64,000 nucleotides of DNA from Ligustrum vulgare (Eukaryota > Streptophyta > Magnoliopsida > Lamiales > Oleaceae): contig OY743181.1 of the NCBI GenBank assembly GCA_963555705.1, positions 27,284,513-27,348,512 of the forward strand. Direction: 5' to 3'. Below the pieces are notes generated by a model. That model did no database searches. It worked only from the letters and a program-made list of their open reading frames with translations, and was not told where the DNA came from. The position numbers were made by a program, and so were the translations under genes. Shown here piece by piece: positions 41,640-53,179 of this stretch; position 1 is the stretch's first letter; the number at the start of each line of letters is the position of its first letter.

Positions 41640-43969
41640 AAACAATAATTTGTTACTTAGTTTCAGTGTTTCAGGTGAAAGAGTAGGACACAAGTTTTAT
41701 GCAGGGAGTATTACTGTTATAAGTTTCAAATCAGATTACTTGATAAATCTGTTCTTTCACATGCTGGAAGATAATTGCAACAATTCGCTGTTGATTTGTA
41801 CATTAAAATTGAGACATCTAGGCTTGATTACTTTCGCCAAAATCAACCTAAATTGAGAGCTGAACTGTATCAAGGAATTGTTGATAGTGTTGAAATAGGT
41901 GAGAGAAAAAGAAAGAATGTTGGACGTAGAATTATTTTACCCAAACTATTGGCAGTTGTAGAGATCTAAGAACATGATATTTAGATGCTTTAGCTATAGT
42001 ACAAAGGTATAGAAAACCAGACATTTTCCTAACCATAACATGTAATCCATCTTGGTTGGAAATTACCGAACAACTCAAATACCTTGACGAAGCTCAAAAC
42101 AAAACAGATTTGACTTCCCATATTTTTAGAGCCAAACTTGAAGAATTAAAAACTAATTTTTTAGCAAAAGAAATATTTGGCCCAGTTACTGCGTACATGT
42201 ATGTTATAGAATTTCAGAAAAGAAGCCTTCCTCATGCACATTTTTTATTTATTTTGAAAAAAGATGCTAAGATATTAAGTCCAGATGTGGTGCCGAAATT
42301 CTTGCTGAAGATAAATACCCATATTTGTATTCTGTTGTAAAGAAGCACATGATTCACGGTCCTTGTGGTCCTTTAAACCTAAAAATTAGTTGTATGAAAA
42401 ATAGTAATGCATGCAATTTTCATTTTCCTAAAGCTTTTAGCAATAAAACTTTAATAAATGACAATTCATATCCTACTTATCGACGTTGAGATAATGGCTC
42501 TCGTGTAAAAGTGAGAGGTCCTGTATTAGACAATCGATGGGTTGTACTATACAATCTTTATTTATTAACGAAATACAATTGTCATATAAATGTGGAAGTA
42601 TGCTCTTCAGTTCCAGCTGTCACACACACATTTATAAGGGACACGATCAAGTAAGTTTTCGTGTAGGCAATGAAAATACTAATGATTTTTATGATGAAAT
42701 AAAAATGTACCAATTAGGGAGATGGATTTCTCCACCAGAATTATTATGGAGAATTTATGCATTCCCTTTATATGATATGAGTCCATATGTAATTTTATTA
42801 CAATTACATTTGGAGAATGGCCAAATTGTTACATATAAGGACAATGATAATTTAACAAGAATTATTGAAACAGATTTTTACCGAAGAACTATGCTAACTG
42901 GTTATTTCCATATGAATACGATTGATGATTTTGCTAGAACTCTTTTGTATAGAAATTTTCCTGAAAATTTTGTTTGGGATGCTAAGAGTAAATACTGGAG
43001 TAAAAAGGAAAAAATATTCTTGTCATTTGTCGAAATGTACATGTTAGTATATCTGAAGGAGAAAGATATTATTTAAGAAAAATATTAAACCATGTTAAAG
43101 GATCAACTTCCTATAATGACCTGAAATTTGTCAATGGAATCTACATTTCAACATTTCGTGAAGCTGCTGTATTGTATGGATTGTTAAATGAAGACACCGG
43201 CTGCTATAATTGTATTGATGAAGCTTGTCATTTTCTAATGTTGTATGTATTGCGACAACTAATTGCCATTATTTTGGAAGTATGCTCTTCAGTTCAAGCT
43301 GTTACACACACACACACACATTTATAATGGACATGATAAAAGAAGTTTTCGTGTAGGCGATGAAAATACTGATGATATTCATGATGAAATAAAAATGTAC
43401 CAATTAGGGAGATGGATTTCTCCACTAGAATTATTATGGAGAATTTATGCATTCCCTTTATATGATATGAGTCCATATGTAATTTTATTGTAATTACATT
43501 TGGAGAATGGCCAAACTGTTATATATAAGGACAATGATAATTTAACAAGAATTATTGATACAGATTTTTACCGAATAACTATGCTAACTGTGTATTTCCA
43601 TATGAATACGATTGATGATTTTTCTAGATCTCTTTTGAATAGAAATTTTCCTGAAAATTTTGTTTGGGCTGCCAAAAGTAAATACTGGAGTAAAAAGGAA
43701 AAAAATATCTCTGTCATTTGTCGAAATGTACATGTTAGTATATCTGAAGCAAAAAAATATTATTTAATAAAAATATTAAACCATGTTAAAGGATCAACTT
43801 CCTATAATGATCTAATTTTTTTTCAATGGAATCCACATTTCAACATTTCGTGAAGCTGCTGTATTGTATGGACGGTTAAATGAAGACACCGTCTGCTATA
43901 ATTGTATTGATGAAGCTTGTCATTTTCTAATGTCGAATGTATTGCCACAACTATTTGCCATTATTTTGG
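41640..43969 (+). pseudogene. Helitron Rep (HUH nuclease) part, duplicated and frameshifted
   Basis: MQQFAVDLYIKIETSRLDYF and LRAELYQGIVDSVEIGERKR (41775-41930) are followed by KPDIFLTITCNPSW and EKRSLPHAHF-like sequence (FQKRSLPHAHFLFIL near 42215-42250). The latter holds the HxH metal-binding motif of the rolling-circle nuclease. HMIHGPCGPLN and NVEVCSSV follow. Where the catalytic Tyr pair is expected (before IYKGHD) the sequence is a CA-repeat reading His-Thr, so the nuclease is dead. From 42594 a 681-bp block with LGRWISPPELLWRIYAFPLY is tandemly duplicated. Confidence 0.82.
42594..43969. repeat. 681-bp tandem duplication within the Helitron Rep gene
   Basis: Unit 1 runs about 42594-43274 and unit 2 about 43275-43969, both beginning TGGAAGTATGCTCTTCAG. 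Identity is high, roughly 93 percent by eye. Unit 2 has a longer CA run (43306-43321) and differs by small indels. Each unit ends CATTATTTTGG. The duplication repeats the same protein segment and so breaks the gene. Confidence 0.9.
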
Positions 43970-44035
43970 CACTATTTGATCCACATAATCCTAAAGAACA
44001 TATGCTTGAAGTTTATTTGAATTCTAATATTTCGA

Positions 44036-45795
44036 TTGAAATTGCAGAAAAAAAAGGCTTTAGGACAAATAGATGATATTCTTCAATCTTATGGAAAGAC
44101 AGTTTATGATTACACATTATTAAATTATCCTCTTTGTGCTAAAGATGATGAAAATAATTTGCCACCGATTATTTTAAATGAATTGAATGTGCCAATTACA
44201 AATTATGACCTTAATATTCAACATTTGTTAAATGCGGAACAAAAAAAATGCGTTTGATGATATTCTCAAAACAATTTTAGATAAAAATGATGGTATTTTT
44301 TCTTATAGATGGACCCGGTGGAATTTGGAAAACATTTTTGTATAAAGCATTACTTATTGTTGTACGATCAAGAGGACTAATTGGATTATCAATTGCACCA
44401 TCTGGAGTGGTTGCAGCATTACTTCCACGAGGTAGGACAGCTCATTCAAGATTTAAAATTCCTATATCAGTTACTTGTGATACGACATGTGTAATAAGTA
44501 AATAATCTGCATTAGTAAGGTGTAACCCACACCTTGGGGGCCCGGATCAACCCTACCATGGGCCATTGGTTTGAGAGGTAAATCGCATGTTATGCCTCCC
44601 AGAGTCAGGGTAGATGGCACTCAGTAACACGTCGTGGAGCAAGGTAACCCCCTCTTTCCACAGGGAACGAATTCATTATTCAGCTGTCAGGATTCGAACC
44701 ATGCACACGACTGTGTTGGACACGTTATCAGCCAACCCCTTTACCGCTGAGAGATGTGCTCTGGGGTCAACAATCTGCATTAGTTGATTTATGTAGAATG
44801 GCACACTTAATAATATGGGATGAAGCACCTATGGTTAATAAATGTGTGATCAAATTTTTAGGTAAAATGTTTAGAGATATTTGTGATTTAGAATTTCCTT
44901 TTAGGGAAAAAGTAGTAATATTTGGTGGTGATTTTAGACAAGTTTTACCCATTGTTTCAAAAGGTGGAAAAGAAGACGTAATCAATGTTACTTTAGTTAA
45001 CTGATATTTGTGGCCGTTTGTTAAAAAATTTAAATTAGTGCAGAATGTGCGTGCGAAATTTGATACTGATTTTTGTACCTACTAGTTAAGAATTGGCATT
45101 AACACTAAGCCATTAGACACTTGTAATATGATAAAACTTCCTGCAGAAATAACTTTACCATACATTAATGATACGATAGGAATGCTTATTGATTTTGTTT
45201 TCCCAAATCTCCATAATTATATGTTAAATATTGACGTAATAATGATTAATAGAGTCATTCTTATTCCCAAAAAATGAACATGTCGACTTCATAAATGTTT
45301 TGCTTATAGAAAAAATTCCTGGAGAATCTTTTAAATATTACAGTTATGATGAGCCATTAGAAGCAAATGATTCCAGCTTTAATGAAGATTTCTTGAATTC
45401 ATTTACTCCCAATAGTATTCCGCCTCATGAATTAGTGCTAAAAATTAATTGTCCGATTATTTTGCTTACAAATCTGAATCCATCAGAAGGATTATGTAAT
45501 GGAACAAGACTCATATGCAAACAATTTAATCGAAATATAATTGATGTTGAATATAAAGGAAAAAGAGTATTCTTGCCCCATATACCTTTTATTCCCTACA
45601 AAGTTGATGAAACCCCGTTTCGATTTAAGAGAGCTCAATTTCCTGTGCGTAAATGTTTTGCAATGAGTATCAACAAAGCTCAAGGACAAACAATTTATTG
45701 TGTTGCTATATATTAACCAGAACCTGTCTTTTCTTATGGTCAATTATATGTTGCACTATTGAAAGCTAAATCAAAATCTTCGATCAAGATATTGA
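44036..45795 (+). pseudogene. Helitron Pif1-like helicase part, ending in the viral chimera
   Basis: LNAEQKKC precedes the Walker A region DGPGGIWKTFLYKALL near 44310, in which the usual GTGKT is altered to GIWKT. A SINE interrupts the gene at 44517-44771. Walker B LIIWDEAPM (44808) and GGDFRQVLPIV (44928) follow. The C-terminal helicase segment has PIILLTNLNPSEGLCNGTRL (45450) and FAMSINKAQGQT (45658), then a TAA and GQLYVALLKAKSKSSIKIL up to about 45795. Immediately after, the same frame enters viral RT. The helicase unwinds DNA for Helitron rolling-circle transposition. This copy is inactive. Confidence 0.85.
44517..44771 (-). repeat. tRNA-derived SINE (copy 2) with 13-bp target duplication
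   Basis: The 255-bp insert splits the helicase gene and is flanked by AATCTGCATTAGT on both sides (44504-44516 and 44772-44784). On the minus strand it has the B box GGTTCGAATCC (44690-44700), an A box-like GGTTGGCTGATAACG and a 3' end AAGGTGTGGGTTACACCTT. It is the same family as 39720-39952. Confidence 0.92.
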
Positions 45796-46893
45796 TGAAG
45801 CCAAATGATAAATATAAAAAACATATTCAAGAATGTAAAATTTTTAGCAAATTTGATTTAAAATCAGGATTTTGGCAGATAAAGATGCACCCAGATAGTA
45901 TCAGATGGACAGCGTTTACTTGTCCAGAAGGACATTATGAATGGCTAGTAATGTTATTTGGATTAAAGAATGCACCTAGTATTTTTCAAAGAAAAATGGA
46001 AGATATCTTTAATAAGCATAGTAAGTTTATTATAGCATACATAGATGATATTCTTGTTTTTAGCAAAAACAGAAGAGAACACAGAGGACACTTACAAATT
46101 GTGTTTTCAGAATTTATAAAGCATGGTTTGATCATAAGTAAGAAGAAAATGATTTTGTTTAAAGAATATATAGATTTCTTAGGAGTTAATATAGGCCAGG
46201 GAGAAATAAAGTTACAACCCCATATACCTCAAAAAGCATTAGAATTTCCAGATAAATTAGAAGATTTAAAGCAAATCCAGAAATTTTTAGGATTAGTAAA
46301 CTATGCAAGACCATTTATAAAAGATTTAAGAAAAATAGCAGGACCCTTATATTCCAAGACCTCTCCCACAGGACAAAGATTTTTTAACCAAGAAGATATA
46401 AAGCTTGTACAAGAAATCAAAGACAAAATTAAAAATTTGCCAAAATTAGCAATGCCTTTAGACACAGACTTCTTAATCATAGAAACAGATGGAAGTATAT
46501 TAGGATGGGGAGCCATTCTATTATGCAAACCAAATAGATATGCAGATAAAAATACAGAAAGAATTTGTAGATATAATAGTGGTAACTACAAAGAAAAAGG
46601 AAATATGAGTAGCATAGATGCAGAACTTTTAGCAGTTAATTATGCTTTAGATAGTTTTGAACTATTCATTATTTCAAAGAAAGAAATCATAATAAGAACA
46701 GATTGTGTTGCCATAGTTTCTTTTTATAACAAATTAAATTTAGATTCTAAGAAAATAAGTAGAAGAAGATGGTTAAATTTTGTAGATAGAATCACAAATA
46801 CAGGAATAGATATAGAGTTTGAACATATCAAATGAGTAGATAATAAAGCAGCAGACATCCTTAGTAGAATGATAGAAAACAAAGGAAATTTTT
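45796..46893 (+). pseudogene. EVE2 reverse transcriptase (5'-truncated) and RNase H
   Basis: The RT begins at IFSKFDLKSGFWQIKMHP, passes FGLKNAPSIFQRKM and the catalytic YIDDILVFS near 46040, then the connection with FLGLVNYARPFI. RNase H has IIETDGSILGWGAIL (first Asp), the Glu in SIDAELLAV, and the Asp in IIRTDCVAI. One TGA at 46833-46835 precedes VDNKAADILSRM, the RNase H end. The finger half of RT is missing. The frame is open for 350 codons and includes about 15 Helitron-derived codons at its N-terminus, so a chimeric reading frame exists on paper. Confidence 0.92.
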
Positions 46894-46919
46894 AACTCAT
46901 TTAAATTTGTTTTCTACAG

Positions 46920-48114
46920 ATGTCTAGACCTCCTCCAAGATCAGGAATTCCTCCAGGAAATTCCTTTGCATCATTTCAGACTCCATCTACACAGAACAGA
47001 CCATATTACTCAGAACGATTAAGATTCGGTAATCAAGAACTCATTTGTTTTCCTAGTAGTAATATTTCTTTCAAAGCACTAGCACACGTCTCACTTTCAA
47101 AAGAAGAGAAATGCATCTTAGACAATTTATGGATTTCATACAACAAGAACCCCAAAGACTATAAATACTTTCTTGCATGTATGAATGCATTGTCAGAACA
47201 CTTTAATCAGAACAGAACTAGGTTTAAGTTTTATGTTGTTATTAAAGGACATAAGTTAGGTGTTTTTCATACATGGTTAGAAGTTTTAGAAAGCATCAGC
47301 AATTTTAAAGACCCACTTTACAAAGGTTTTACAAGTTTGAAAGAAGCTCTAGATTCAGCCAGACAACTCATAGGCATTAACTTCTTTGTTTCCCCTTCTC
47401 TCAAGAACTACCAAGATCCTCCTCTAGACTTTTCTCCCAGCAGGGATGAAAATATTTTTTGTAACCATTGCGAATGTTTAAAGAACAATTTCAGAGTTAT
47501 CAATGAATCCAACCAGAACCTCACTTCAGAAAGAACCCTTTTACAAAAGAAGATCACAGAGTTGGAAAAAGAAATTATCAGTTTAAAACTTAGTTTAGGA
47601 AAAGGTACTACTGAGCCTAAGAAGTCAGTAGCTAGTCCAGCTCAAACGGTAGCTGGTAAAGACTTTTCAAACCCATTAATGGCTGTGGACTTGCCAAAAG
47701 CCCAACAGACTCAGGGAACTGTTGATTTCCCTACTACACAAGCCCATTTAAATTTTGAACAGACCCAACAATTTCCTCCCCAGAATAAAGAAATTTGGGA
47801 CACACTGGGCCATCCCAGTGGAAAGTTTGATTATCTTGTCAAATATTCCAGCCCAGTTCAGAATTTTAGTCCAATACAAATTACCCAAGAAGAATCCAGT
47901 AGCTAGAATACCAAAGGAAAAGAAATTTTTCAAGAAGCCCAAGACCCGGAAGACGACATTGTTTCTATTAATCATTTACTTTCACAGATTCAGAAACTCC
48001 AGAAAAGTTCAAGCCAAGAAGAGTCTTCGAAAAGAAAGAAAAAATTAGTGATAAAAAAGAAAAAAAGACAAAGAAATTCAAGAAAAAATGAACGTAGCCA
48101 TAGAACAAATTTTT
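46920..48114 (+). pseudogene. EVE2 viroplasmin/transactivator ORF
   Basis: A 328-codon open frame starts MSRPPPRSGIPPGNS, 27 bases after the Pol stop. Around residues 100-155 it has FKFYVVIKGHKLGVF followed by LYKGFTSLKEALDSAR, the viroplasmin (RNase H1 N-terminal-like) fold found in caulimovirid inclusion-body/transactivator proteins. A coiled coil (ELEKEIISLKLSL) follows, then a Gln/Pro-rich region. The frame meets a TAG at 47904 but continues open to a Lys-rich end near 48114. The transactivator lets ribosomes reinitiate on polycistronic viral RNA. Confidence 0.85.
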
Positions 48115-48319
48115 GAAAGAATTTTTTCAAAAAATAAAGAAAAAGAAAAATAAATTCCAGAATGTCCTCAGAATAAAAAAGAACCAATTACAGAAGACAA
48201 CGAAGACGGATCTAGCCAAGGAAACAGTGGATTCGAAGATCAAGACAAAGATGGATACAATAATTCAGACAGTGGAATGTCATTTTCATCTACTGCAGAA
48301 CATAATCTAAACACGTAGA

Positions 48320-48382
48320 AAGAAAGAAGATGCTGCCGACACAACAAGACAAAAAACTTTTAGAAAGAAGATGCTGCCGACA
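48320..48382 (+). repeat. 21-bp direct repeats in the EVE2 promoter region
   Basis: AGAAAGAAGATGCTGCCGAC followed by A occurs at about 48321 and again at about 48362. It lies about 200 bases upstream of the TATA box, where caulimovirid enhancer elements are found. Confidence 0.75.
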
Positions 48383-48561
48383 GAAGATTTTTGCTTTTAG
48401 GATAAGATTGTTCAAACTTTTTTGACCAGAGTTGCTCGGAGAAACGCGTGTCAAAAAAGCATAAGACGACTTTTAGAAAAGCAGAAAAGAATTGGAGACA
48501 GCTGTAAAAAGAAAGACGCGTGTTAGGACAGACTTGTAATCTTGCTCCCAAGAATTTCTCT

Positions 48562-48793
48562 GTATAAGGACTTGGTTTCATTTGGAAAAGGCAAGAGTTT
48601 TCGACTTGTGATCTCCTTGCCTTCACCAAAAAACCTCCTTATATCAGAAAAATTCTCAATCCAAAAACCTGTGTATAGAAACTTGTGAATATCCTTGAGG
48701 TATTGTTTCTTTCCCAAAGTTTTATTCAATCCTTTTGGGGATTTTCCGAAAGGGAAATCCTTAGTTGTATTATCTTTAATATGTTTTAATAAA
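48562..48793 (+). promoter_or_regulatory. EVE2 TATA box and poly(A) signal
   Basis: CTCTGTATAAGGACTTGG (TATA at 48562-48569) resembles caulimovirid pregenomic promoters. AATAAA lies at 48788-48793, about 225 bases downstream, as expected for a terminally redundant viral transcript. Confidence 0.6.
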
Positions 48794-49109
48794 TCTCCAA
48801 ATTTTTTTTATGTTTTACACTTTGTATTCATGTTTTTTATTTCAGTAGTTCATATGATGTAAATTTTGTTGATAGATACAAATCATTTCATCCTATGCAT
48901 ATCATAAAAGCACAACTTGATTTTTAGAAGTCATACTGTTTTTAGGTTAATCCTGAGTGACCCAGAAAGATAGGATTGTTGGCCGAAGTGAGCCTGTTTG
49001 GATCCTTAAGTACTGGGGAAAGGGTTAGTTAACCTAGGAATCTTGTAAGGGAGTGTCAGTGGTAACCTTAGAGGAAAAGGTCAGGTTCAAGTTGATATGT
49101 CTTAGGTGG

Positions 49110-49754
49110 TGAAAAAAAAAAAAAAAAAATTTTTTTTTTTATTTTTTTTATTTTTTTTTTACATAAATTAATATTTGTGTTGTTCATTCCAGTCCAAAGG
49201 GTGATTCAAGAATAAATTTTTCAAAAACTTCAAGTCAGCTTAATCTTACAATTTCCCCTGAAACTAATATTTGCGCTACAGCTCTATACTTTTGAGGACG
49301 TTTTAAGTTAGTTACCCATCAAATTATTATTACAAAAGCATAGAAGTCCCCACTCTGGTTCTAGCTATGTTTTACGTATTTGGAAACCATTTAACATGTA
49401 TATTGCAGCATATTGCATAATTAAGTTAGTAATATAAACTATTTTCTATTCCCTATATAAAATCTTAAATAAATCTAGACCTGAAAAATATTTATCTTAA
49501 AAACCTACATTGATTGCATTTGATGTGCGCTCGCATTCCTTTAGTTTCCTTGATGCATCTTTTGATTCTATGAAAAATACCGCTACATATATTTCACGTT
49601 CTCTCATGAGGTAATGATGACTCATATTCTAAAAAAATGCTTGAGATTTTGTTGTACCTTATATATCTTTTCCCAATAATTCTTTCTAGGATTTTGCTCG
49701 TAATTTCTCCATCCATTTTGTCATCAAATTCATCAATGCAATAAATAAACTTAG
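49110..49754. other. Non-coding stretch after EVE2
   Basis: It starts with an A17/T-rich homopolymer block (49110-49160). No gene is recognised. It could include viral leader or Helitron sequence. Confidence 0.4.
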
Positions 49755-49914
49755 CCTCTGTTTGTTAAAATTTTGGTGTTTAAAAACATGTTTTTTTATG
49801 TTTTTTAGGTAAGATGTGTGGTTGAAAAATAGAGAGAGAAAATATATGTGGTTAAAAGATGATTTGGAAAATTGTGTTGTTTAAAAACTTGTTTTTTTAA
49901 CTTTTGCCAAACAG
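49755..49914. mobile_element. MITE, second copy of the 6663-6822 family
   Basis: Starts CCTCTGTTTGTTAAAATTTT and ends TTTTGCCAAACAG. The middle has GTGTGGTTGAAAAATAGAGA and GTGGTTAAAAGATGATTTGG, matching the first copy. Terminal inverted repeats are about 30 bases, imperfect. No clear target duplication. Confidence 0.7.
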
Positions 49915-51956
49915 TAAATTAGCTGCTACAACATTGAAATTGTATATATATATATATATATATATAAAATAAGGTCACGAACGAAAAAAAATAAAATCAA
50001 TTTACTGGATATATCCAAGAAATGGCACCAAAATGTGTCACGTGGCAATCATAGAAATGTGAATCACTTATGAGACTAATCAAAATGCAGCATAATTATG
50101 AGACTAATTAAAAAGACTTTTCTCACCTAGCCTACAACCTCTCTTCCTTTCTTAATACTAGTACTTTATTAGGGTAATCTCTAGTATAAGAAACAAATAG
50201 TAGATTCAAAGATCCTACCTAAATCTTTCCTGGCCTGTTTTGTCTTCCTTTGTTCCTGCAATCTCATGTACCTCTAATGAGCTCTCTATTTTTCAACATC
50301 TTCTCTGTTAACAATAAGAGAATAGTATCAGATCAAAGGACGTTACGAGAGAATACCACGAATCAGTTATAGACAAATCAACACAGAGAGGCCAATGCAT
50401 TGAAGTTTCAGTAGTAAAACACAGCACTACCCGCTTTACGTTTCCAAAAGTTTACTCTCAACGATAAAAATCATATGCTACAGCGAAGATAAATGATAGA
50501 AGGTAAGCAAAAATTCAATAAATGAATCGGAGCTTATAGATTTCCTTATCCTAATTTTCCAAAAAAATATTTTAATATGCAAAATGAAAGAAAATAGAAG
50601 ATGAAGTCAAACAATGAATATTTATTGATCATTTTCTATTCAAAGTCAATGCCAGAAGAATAAACATAACCGCAATCCTTTCACGTCTTTAAAGCTCAGA
50701 TGTTTTCTCCATCTGCCAAACAAAATAAACATTTTGTATATGATACATTGATTTCTACAATATTTACAGATTGAGATTTGTCATGTGAAAGGTAAATATA
50801 ACAATAATGTGAAAAGTAGTCGGCGATGAAATATTTTTCTCCACTAATCTTACTTAATATTAAAGGAGGAGAATTTCCCGCCAATTTGACTCAACTTTTT
50901 TGTGATTTTTTTTAATACAATATTATATATTATATATTTCATTTATTTTCACACTCAACTTTTATTACTTTCACACTCCAAAGATCAAAACTCAACTTTT
51001 ATTGTGTTCACACTGCTACTTCCACTTAAATATTTTTATGAAGATTTTTTTTTACTTATTTATATTTGATTATTTGTATTTAAACCTCTTTTTTCATAAT
51101 TTTTTTTTTATCTTTTAATGTTTTGAATTTTGCAAATAAGTATTTGTGTGCAATCATACAAATTCAATGCAAAATTTTCAGTTCAAAATTATATCGAAGT
51201 TGTATCACGCATCTAATACTAAATAAATCTTATTGTATAAAACTTTTTATGAATAATCTTATCTTTTTAGTTATTTAGTACATCTAAAAATTTGAGCTCT
51301 TTTGTATTGCGTTCTATTAACTTAATTAGTATTTTTATAGAAAGTTACATTTAATACGTAAATAATTTTTTTCAATAATTGTGATATTTTATTGGTATCA
51401 ATCTTATGGATGAATAATTTCGTTCTATCATACAAATCTAATATCGAATTTTCATTTATATTTATATTGAATATTTAATCAATTTGTATTAAATTTTGTT
51501 TTAAATAATCATACTTTTAATTCAATATTTATGATTCTTAAATTTTTACAACAATAAGTAAATTGTCTCCCAATTTACTTAACTGATAATTGAGATGATC
51601 AATATTATATTATAATTTTCATCAAAAAACAATTACGTTATATAAAAATTGCAAAAACTTATAATACCATGAATTTGATGCATCTTTGTCAATTACAATT
51701 TTAGTTTTTTTTCTTTTTTTTATGATTATCGAATTCGTTTCTTATATTTCATTGTCAATGATCAAAACAATAAATCTTATCTTTTATAGCATGATTTATA
51801 TTATTAACTTTTTCATCTATTGTTTGATTGTTCAGAGTACATGGACATTGGAGATCGTACATTTAAATATTTATTTTGCAAAGTAAATTTTTGGTACGAG
51901 GAGAGAGTGAATAAGAATTATAAAACATGTCGTAATTCGAAGTTCTCATTTTTTTG

Positions 51957-52617
51957 TGGGGTGAACACGATTTTTAATAATATTTCAAACCAAACCATTT
52001 AAAACGGTTTGGAATTTTTTCAAGCCAAACTAAACCATTTCATTTTTTAAACAAAATAAAATCAAACTATTTTTTGCGATTTGATGCGGTTTGAAGCCAC
52101 GGATTTCCGATGAATAAATTAGTATATTTCAAAGCGAGCTCAAAGACACATATTCATCTAAAATTTCGAGTTGAAACTAGCTCAAAAATAGTATTAAGTT
52201 TCTAATTGAATGCTTTGTTGTGAATCAATCTATGTTGACAAACAAACTAATTATATAGAAGTAAACTATCGTTATCTCTTTTATTAAAAATTTTATTTTA
52301 AGAAAATATCTTGGATGATGATAATGAATTGTAGGAGGAAAAATTATTTCCAAATGATTGTGGATTTGAACAAATTAATCTTTGTCTCCTCAATTTTGAT
52401 TTGTTGATAATAAAAAGTATATTGCTTTTTTTTTTTTTTTTTAAATTGAACATTTGTCTTTATTTTTATTTTTTAAAATTTGGCGGGTTAGCCGTTTGAA
52501 ATCGCGATTTTGACAATTGAAACCTAAACCAAATTGTTTAAGGTGGTTTTGAATTTTTACAAACTAAACCATTTGTTGCAGTTTAATTCGATTTTACGGT
52601 TTATTTGTTCACCCCTA
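51957..52617. mobile_element. hAT-type non-autonomous element inside Helitron C
   Basis: Left end TGGGGTGAACACGATTTTTA and right end TTTGTTCACCCCTA share the termini of the 10505-11530 element, as do the AAACCATTTAAAACGGTTTG-like subterminal repeats. Flanks TTTTTTTG and CTTTGTTG match at 6 of 8, a weak target duplication. Confidence 0.65.
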
Positions 52618-52639
52618 CTTTGTTGTATACAAGAGAAAG

Positions 52640-53150
52640 TGAATATTTCTCTTATGGAAGATCATCCTCTAATTTTGAAAGATTTGTTATATGACAGGGA
52701 TACAAGATTAAAAATTCCATTGAGAACATTCGGACATATAATATGATGTTTTCATTCACTTCTATGGGGGAATAGATAATGAGCTAAATGATGGTAGAGG
52801 GTCTCCCCTCTTCAGATTACATGATCAAAATTACCATAAGATTGAGAGTCTATTGCCTGATGACGGTTCAGCTCTGCAATTTGCTCGCTTTACATTGTTG
52901 ACAATGTGAATGAGGTTGAAAGCAGAAAAATGGTCGTGTGGTACGTATTATGTATTTATTGCTTTTATAATTATATTGTTACGGATAATTTTGTTGTGAT
53001 ATTCTGAAATTTAATTTATGTCTTTTAATGTCCCCGGGTAGGATTGAATCATGCGATTCTATGTTGCATGATTTAATAGTTTCTGATTCGAAGGATATGC
53101 TAGACAAATACAACAAATTGTTAAGGCAATTTAGGTCGGTTTGAGAAAAT
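52640..53150 (+). pseudogene. Helitron RepHel N-terminal remnant (in Helitron C)
   Basis: In broken frames: IRTYNMMFSFTSMG, then GSPLFRLHDQNYHKIESLLP and DDGSALQFARF (52710-52890), then DLIVSDSKDMLDKYNKLLRQ (53068-53130). These follow the usual start of plant Helitron proteins (FTSMGG and the YHxIGSLLP motif). Several stops and frameshifts. Confidence 0.75.
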
Positions 53151-53179
53151 ATGATTGAGGAAACACTTCAAATTTAAGA

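Larger units (their letters stand above)
45796..49110 (+). other. Endogenous caulimovirid fragment (EVE2) fused to Helitron helicase
   Basis: It contains the C-terminal two thirds of RT, RNase H, a viroplasmin-type ORF, a TATA-type promoter and a poly(A) signal: the 3' half of a caulimovirid genome. Capsid, movement and protease regions are absent. The RT differs strongly from EVE1 and resembles the badnavirus/caulimovirus side by its YEWLV-FGLKNAP pattern, so it represents a second lineage. The left junction lies inside the Helitron helicase end. The right end is placed near an A/T homopolymer at 49110-49160 and is uncertain. Confidence 0.82.

Noticed and set aside
50150..50190. TACTAG...CTAGTATAAG strings just left of module copy 1 as a transposon end
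   Set aside because: No hairpin or target duplication, and the same module start at 61076 has a different flank.
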